NCBI GenBank assembly: GCA_902826155.1
Contig: CADEDU010000019.1
Location: forward strand, 78,077 to 87,599
Length of the DNA stretch: 9,523 bases
Direction: 5' to 3'
DNA from: an uncultured beta proteobacterium
Lineage (GTDB): Bacteria > Pseudomonadota > Gammaproteobacteria > Burkholderiales > SG8-39
The notes under the pieces are model-generated. The model saw only the letters and a program-made list of their open reading frames with translations. It did not search any database and was not told the DNA's origin. The number at the start of each line of letters is the position of its first letter. The first letter of the stretch is position 1. Below, one piece after another: positions 6,964-9,523 of this stretch. The position numbers and the translations under genes are program-made.

Positions 6964-7023
6964 GTGCTGTATTCCGTCGAGAACTGGTTGAGCTGGAATC
7001 GTTGGCGTCGCTGGCGACGCTGA
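6964..7023 (+). CDS. trpL: Tryptophan operon leader peptide (19 codons, four Trp)
   Basis: A short ORF from GTG 6964 to TGA 7021-7023 encodes [19 protein letters not shown]. Trp codons fall at positions 8, 11, 14 and 17, exactly every third codon (TGG at 6985, 6994, 7003, 7012). Trp is the rarest residue, so four in 19 is a strong signature of a leader peptide that senses charged tRNA-Trp. A good Shine-Dalgarno, AGAAGGA (6948-6954), sits 9 nt before the GTG. The position about 270 bp upstream of trpD, with GC-rich hairpins immediately downstream, matches classical ribosome-mediated attenuation. The frame stays open upstream to ATG 6778, but the Shine-Dalgarno and the typical size of leader peptides favour the GTG. 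Confidence 0.75.
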   Translation: MLYSVENWLSWNRWRRWRR

Positions 7024-7077
7024 CCCCCCACGCTTCAACGGCGCGGCCCTCGGCCGCGACCGAAGTTCTCGATGTCT
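7005..7077 (+). promoter_or_regulatory. Candidate Trp attenuator: leader hairpin and terminator hairpin
   Basis: Three pairings are visible. First, GCGTCG (7005-7010) pairs with CGACGC (7015-7020) inside the last leader codons. Second, CGCGGCC (7042-7048) pairs with GGCCGCG (7052-7058), extended with small bulges by GG/CC (7040-7041 with 7060-7061) and CTTC/GAAG (7033-7036 with 7062-7065). This hairpin is followed by the T-enriched TTCTCGATGTCT (7066-7077), as a terminator would be. Third, GTCGC(T)GGC (7007-7015) can pair with GCCGCGAC (7053-7060), which would break the terminator. In the usual model, stalling at the early Trp codons favours the third pairing and read-through to trpD. The structures were found by eye and not energy-scored, and the T tract is weak. 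Confidence 0.55.
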
Positions 7078-7291
7078 CCCGCCGCCAAGCGAGATCGCCG
7101 CGGCGACTCCCCGGAGCAGCACGATGAATCCCAGTTCGACCGTTCGGTCGGCTCACGCCGATTTCAACAACGTCTCCGCCGCACGCGCCAGCCCGCCGCA
7201 CTCATTGAAGCGCGAGCCCGCGGGCTCACCCGCTACCGACCAACTGCTTGCGAATCGCGAGCTGTACCCATCTGACCAGGAGGAGGCCCCC
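7078..7291 (+). other. Leader stretch between the attenuator and the trpD start, with an in-frame N-terminal extension
   Basis: This stretch holds two perfect palindromes, TCGCCGCGGCGA (7095-7106) and GAGCCCGCGGGCTC (7214-7227). It also holds an ATG at 7124 that is in frame with trpD and has GGAG 7 nt upstream (7113-7116). Translation from there would add 56 residues to TrpD. That extension is polar, rich in Ser, Ala, Pro and Arg, and looks disordered. It shows no TrpE or TrpG motif, so I do not regard it as a remnant of those genes. Confidence 0.4.
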
Positions 7292-8323
7292 GTGACGCCC
7301 CAGGAAGCCCTGCAACGCACGATCGAGCATCGCGAAATCTTCCACGACGAGATGCTCGAGCTGATGCGCACCATCATGAGCGGCGAGATGTCGCCCGTGA
7401 TGATCGCGGCGATCACCGTCGGCCTGCGGGTGAAGAAGGAGACGATCGGCGAGATCGCCGCTGCGGCCCAGGTCATGCGCGAGCTGGCCACCAAGGTCGT
7501 GGTGAAGGACACCTCGCGCCTGGTCGACGTGGTGGGCACCGGTGGCGACGGTTCGCACACCTTCAATATCTCGACCGCAGCGAGCTTCGTGTGTGCGGCA
7601 GCGGGAGCGCGCGTGGCCAAGCACGGCAACCGTGCCGTCTCGAGTAAATCGGGCAGCGCCGACGTGCTCGAGGCGCTCGGCGCGCACGTCGTACTCAAGC
7701 CCGATCAGGTCGCGCAATGCATCGACGAAGTGGGCATCGGCTTCATGTTCGCGCCGGCGCATCATGCGGCGATGAAGCACGCCGCGCCGGTGCGTCGCGA
7801 ACTTGGCGTGCGCACGATCTTCAACATCCTCGGCCCGCTCACCAATCCGGCGCTGGCGCCGACTCAGCTCATGGGCGTGTTCCATCCCGATCTGGTCGGG
7901 ATTCAGGTGCGCGTGCTGCAGCGGTTGGGCTCGCAGGGTGCGGTGGTGGTCTACGGCCTGGAAGGACTCGACGAGATCTCGATCAGCGGTCCGACCCTGG
8001 TGGGTGAATTGAAAGCCGGTCGCGTGGAGGAGTACGAACTGCACCCTGAGCGATTCAATCTGCCGCTGCACGATCCGCGCAGTCTGCGCGTGGGCACGGT
8101 CGACGAATCGCGCGCAATGGTGCTGAACGCGCTCGAGAACAAGCCGGGCGTGGCGCGCGACATCGTCGGCTTGAATGCGGGGGTCGCGATCTACGTGTCC
8201 GGTGCGGCGCCCACCATGGAAGACGGGGTCGAGCGCGCGTTCGCGACGATCGCCAGCGGCGCAGCAAGGGAGCGGCTGGCGAAGTTCGTCGAATGCACGC
8301 AGCGACTCGGTGGCGCGGCATGA
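7292..8323 (+). CDS. trpD: Anthranilate phosphoribosyltransferase
   Basis: TrpD joins anthranilate and PRPP to make N-(5-phosphoribosyl)anthranilate, the second step after chorismate in tryptophan synthesis. From GTG 7292 the product is 343 residues, the standard length. An excellent Shine-Dalgarno, AGGAGGAGG (7278-7286), lies 5 nt upstream. Motifs are the PRPP loop [14 protein letters not shown] (82-95), [21 protein letters not shown] (110-130), [19 protein letters not shown] (157-175), [10 protein letters not shown] (177-186) and the GLDE Mg2+ pair (Asp227, Glu228). An in-frame ATG at 7124 with GGAG upstream could give a 399-residue form; the GTG is preferred on ribosome site and family length. 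It is not fused to TrpG, unlike in E. coli. The 4-bp overlap with trpC implies translational coupling, and the upstream leader implies control by tryptophan supply. Confidence 0.96.
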   Translation: MTPQEALQRTIEHREIFHDEMLELMRTIMSGEMSPVMIAAITVGLRVKKETIGEIAAAAQVMRELATKVVVKDTSRLVDVVGTGGDGSHTFNISTAASFVCAAAGARVAKHGNRAVSSKSGSADVLEALGAHVVLKPDQVAQCIDEVGIGFMFAPAHHAAMKHAAPVRRELGVRTIFNILGPLTNPALAPTQLMGVFHPDLVGIQVRVLQRLGSQGAVVVYGLEGLDEISISGPTLVGELKAGRVEEYELHPERFNLPLHDPRSLRVGTVDESRAMVLNALENKPGVARDIVGLNAGVAIYVSGAAPTMEDGVERAFATIASGAARERLAKFVECTQRLGGAA

Positions 8324-9111
8324 GCGACGTGCTCACCCGCATCCTGCAGGTCAAGGCGCAGGAGATCGCGCAGGCCAGGCGCCTCAAGGATCTGCCGACG
8401 CTGCGACGCGAGGCCGAAGGCTGCGGGCCGGCGCGCGACTTCGTCGGTGCGATGCGGGCGCGCATCGCGGCCGGTGAATCCGCGGTGATCGCCGAGATCA
8501 AGAAGGCGAGCCCCAGTAAGGGCGTGCTGCGGGACAACTTCGACGTGGCCGCCATCGCGCGTTCATACGCCGAACATGGCGCGGCGTGCCTGTCGGTGCT
8601 GACTGACCTGCAGTTCTTTCAAGGCGCGGCCGAGTTCCTCGTGCAGGCGCGCACGGCATGCGCATTGCCGGCGCTGCGCAAGGACTTCATGATCGACCCG
8701 TATCAGGTGTACGAGGCGCGCGCCATGGGGGCCGACTGCATCCTGCTCATCGCGGCAGCGCTCGATGACGCACAGATGGCCGAGTTGGAGTCGCTGGCGC
8801 AGAGCCTGGGCATGGCGGTGCTGGTCGAGGTGCACGATCGCGCCGAACTCGATCGCGCGCTGGCCCTGTCGACGCCATTGTTGGGCATCAACAACCGCGA
8901 TCTGCGCACCTTCGAGACGCGACTGGACACCACCATCGGTTTGCTCCCGCATATTTCCGCGGACAAAGTGGTCGTCACCGAGAGCGGCATCCTTGCAGCG
9001 CCCGACGTGCAGCGGATGCGGTCGCATGGCGTCGGCGCATTTCTGGTCGGCGAGGCCTTCATGCGCGCGCCCGATCCGGGTCTCGCGCTGCGCTCGCTGT
9101 TCTTTTCGTAG
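8320..9111 (+). CDS. trpC: Indole-3-glycerol-phosphate synthase
   Basis: TrpC closes the indole ring of 1-(2-carboxyphenylamino)-deoxyribulose phosphate to give indole-3-glycerol phosphate and CO2. The 263-residue TIM barrel is monofunctional, with no TrpF domain. Key residues are in place: Glu59 and Lys61 in [11 protein letters not shown] (58-68), Lys121 in LRKDF (119-123), Glu170 in VEVHD, Asn191 in GINNRDL (189-195), and Glu221-Ser222 in [17 protein letters not shown] (92-102) is also typical. ATG 8320 overlaps the trpD stop as ATGA, the classic coupled arrangement; an in-frame ATG at 8293 lies inside trpD and would add nine residues. No trpF, trpB or trpA follows, so the rest of the pathway is encoded elsewhere. 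Confidence 0.96.
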   Translation: MSDVLTRILQVKAQEIAQARRLKDLPTLRREAEGCGPARDFVGAMRARIAAGESAVIAEIKKASPSKGVLRDNFDVAAIARSYAEHGAACLSVLTDLQFFQGAAEFLVQARTACALPALRKDFMIDPYQVYEARAMGADCILLIAAALDDAQMAELESLAQSLGMAVLVEVHDRAELDRALALSTPLLGINNRDLRTFETRLDTTIGLLPHISADKVVVTESGILAAPDVQRMRSHGVGAFLVGEAFMRAPDPGLALRSLFFS

Positions 9112-9125
9112 GCGTCAGTGGGGTT

Positions 9126-9145
9126 GTTGCGGCGCCGCAACGTTT
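9126..9145 (+). terminator. Candidate terminator after trpC
   Basis: GTTGCGGCGCCGCAAC (9126-9141) is a perfect 16-bp palindrome 14 nt after the trpC stop. It can fold into a GC-rich hairpin and is followed by GTTT (9142-9145). The T run is short, so intrinsic termination is probable rather than certain. It would end the trpDC transcript. Confidence 0.5.
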
Positions 9146-9438
9146 AATGGCCGTGAAATCAGCCAGTTGCGTGAGCGTTCGCACATCATGACCTCATCTG
9201 ACATCTCGATTTCCATGCTTAACTCTCTGAAAATCCGACACATTCGCCTCGTTGCTAGAAAACAACAAAATTGCCTCCACGAGCAATCTTGCAGATGGTT
9301 TTCGTTGTCCTGACTTTTCTCTGACGTAAGAATTGCGCCTAGCTTTCCGCAAGCTGTAGGAGAGCGAAAGGTTGCGCAAGGTGCGATGGGTTGGCGCCGG
9401 CGTGACCAACCCAAACCGTGAAGAGGAGAGTTTCCATA
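9146..9438 (+). promoter_or_regulatory. AT-richer control region and structured leader of the downstream secreted protein
   Basis: From about 9190 to 9350 the DNA is clearly richer in A and T than the rest of the window, as is common before strongly expressed outer-membrane genes. The best promoter candidate is TTGTCC (9305-9310) with AAGAAT (9328-9333), spaced by 17 bp. In the leader, TGGGTTGG (9387-9394) pairs exactly with CCAACCCA (9406-9413) around an 11-nt loop. A purine-rich ribosome site, GAGGAGAG (9423-9430), follows 8 nt before the ATG. I see no ORF of note in this stretch on either strand. Confidence 0.4.
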
Positions 9439-9523
9439 ATGGATAAGAAAGTCATCGCACTGGCGGTCGCAGGTGCGTTTGCCGCTCCCGCGTTTGCGCA
9501 GGCGCCGGCGAGCCACGTCACGC
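9439..9523 (+). CDS. Exported protein, probably an outer-membrane porin (N-terminus only)
   Basis: ATG 9439 opens a frame that runs off the window after 28 codons. The start is MDKKVIALAVAGAFAAPAFA: two lysines, a hydrophobic core and a likely signal peptidase I site after AFA (residue 20), with the mature chain beginning QAPASHVT. Betaproteobacterial porins of the general-porin family often begin with a leader of this style. The strong GAGGAGAG ribosome site and long AT-rich upstream region also fit an abundant envelope protein. Too little is visible to prove a porin; a periplasmic protein such as a c-type cytochrome would look similar at this point. Confidence 0.6.
   Translation, partial: MDKKVIALAVAGAFAAPAFAQAPASHVT

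Noticed and set aside
6778..7023. Longer version of the Trp-rich leader ORF (81 codons from ATG 6778)
   Set aside because: The upstream part has no ribosome site and overlaps the candidate promoter; the GTG at 6964 has AGAAGGA at proper spacing and gives a normal leader peptide length.
7072..7275. Plus-strand ORF of 67 codons just before trpD, considered as a remnant of trpG
   Set aside because: The translation has no glutaminase motif (no GxCxG or HPE-type residues) and looks like random Arg-rich sequence.
1..9523. Mobile elements, CRISPR arrays, tRNA/rRNA genes, toxin-antitoxin or defence genes
   Set aside because: No transposase or integrase motifs, terminal inverted repeats, spaced direct repeats or structural RNA signatures were seen; the accepted genes are mostly core metabolic and envelope genes.

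Overview
The window is about 9.5 kb of GC-rich DNA whose coding frames have a strong G/C bias at third codon positions. The gene order (UbiH-type monooxygenase, dsbC, mltA, apaG, rpe, gph, then trpD-trpC, then a secreted protein with a porin-like leader) points to a betaproteobacterium, in the broad Burkholderiales/Rhodocyclales/Nitrosomonadales sense. This placement is inferred from gene order and protein motifs; no marker gene is present.

Layout. Positions 2-829 hold the C-terminal part of a UbiH/UbiF/VisC-type FAD monooxygenase, which enters from the left. A 128-bp pyrimidine-rich spacer leads to dsbC (958-1704), a periplasmic disulfide isomerase. On the opposite strand, converging on dsbC, lies the lipoprotein murein transglycosylase mltA (3017-1722). 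Between mltA and apaG sits a 55-residue single-pass membrane protein on the plus strand (3138-3305). apaG (3710-3333, minus) is divergent from rpe (3847-4563).

rpe overlaps the start of a long ORF (4556-6757) that joins, without a stop codon, a phosphoglycolate phosphatase (Gph) and an FAD-linked oxidase of the D-2-hydroxyglutarate/D-lactate/glycolate dehydrogenase family. A ribosome binding site just before the oxidase part suggests the oxidase may also be made separately. If the oxidase accepts glycolate, the pair would turn 2-phosphoglycolate into glyoxylate; the substrate cannot be read from the sequence.

Positions 6758-7291 contain no large gene but look like the control region of a tryptophan operon: a candidate promoter, a 19-codon leader peptide with four evenly spaced Trp codons, and GC-rich hairpins that fit a transcription attenuator. 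The genes behind it are trpD (7292-8323) and trpC (8320-9111), which overlap by 4 bp. trpE and trpG, which often sit between gph and trpD in related bacteria, are absent here.

After trpC comes a palindromic terminator candidate, then a 327-bp spacer with a distinctly AT-richer stretch, a promoter candidate and a structured leader. It precedes an exported, probably porin-type protein whose first 28 codons end the window.

Overall this is mostly housekeeping DNA. I saw no mobile element, CRISPR array, tRNA/rRNA gene or defence system. The points most worth a second look are the Gph-oxidase fusion and the attenuator that drives a trpDC operon lacking trpEG.
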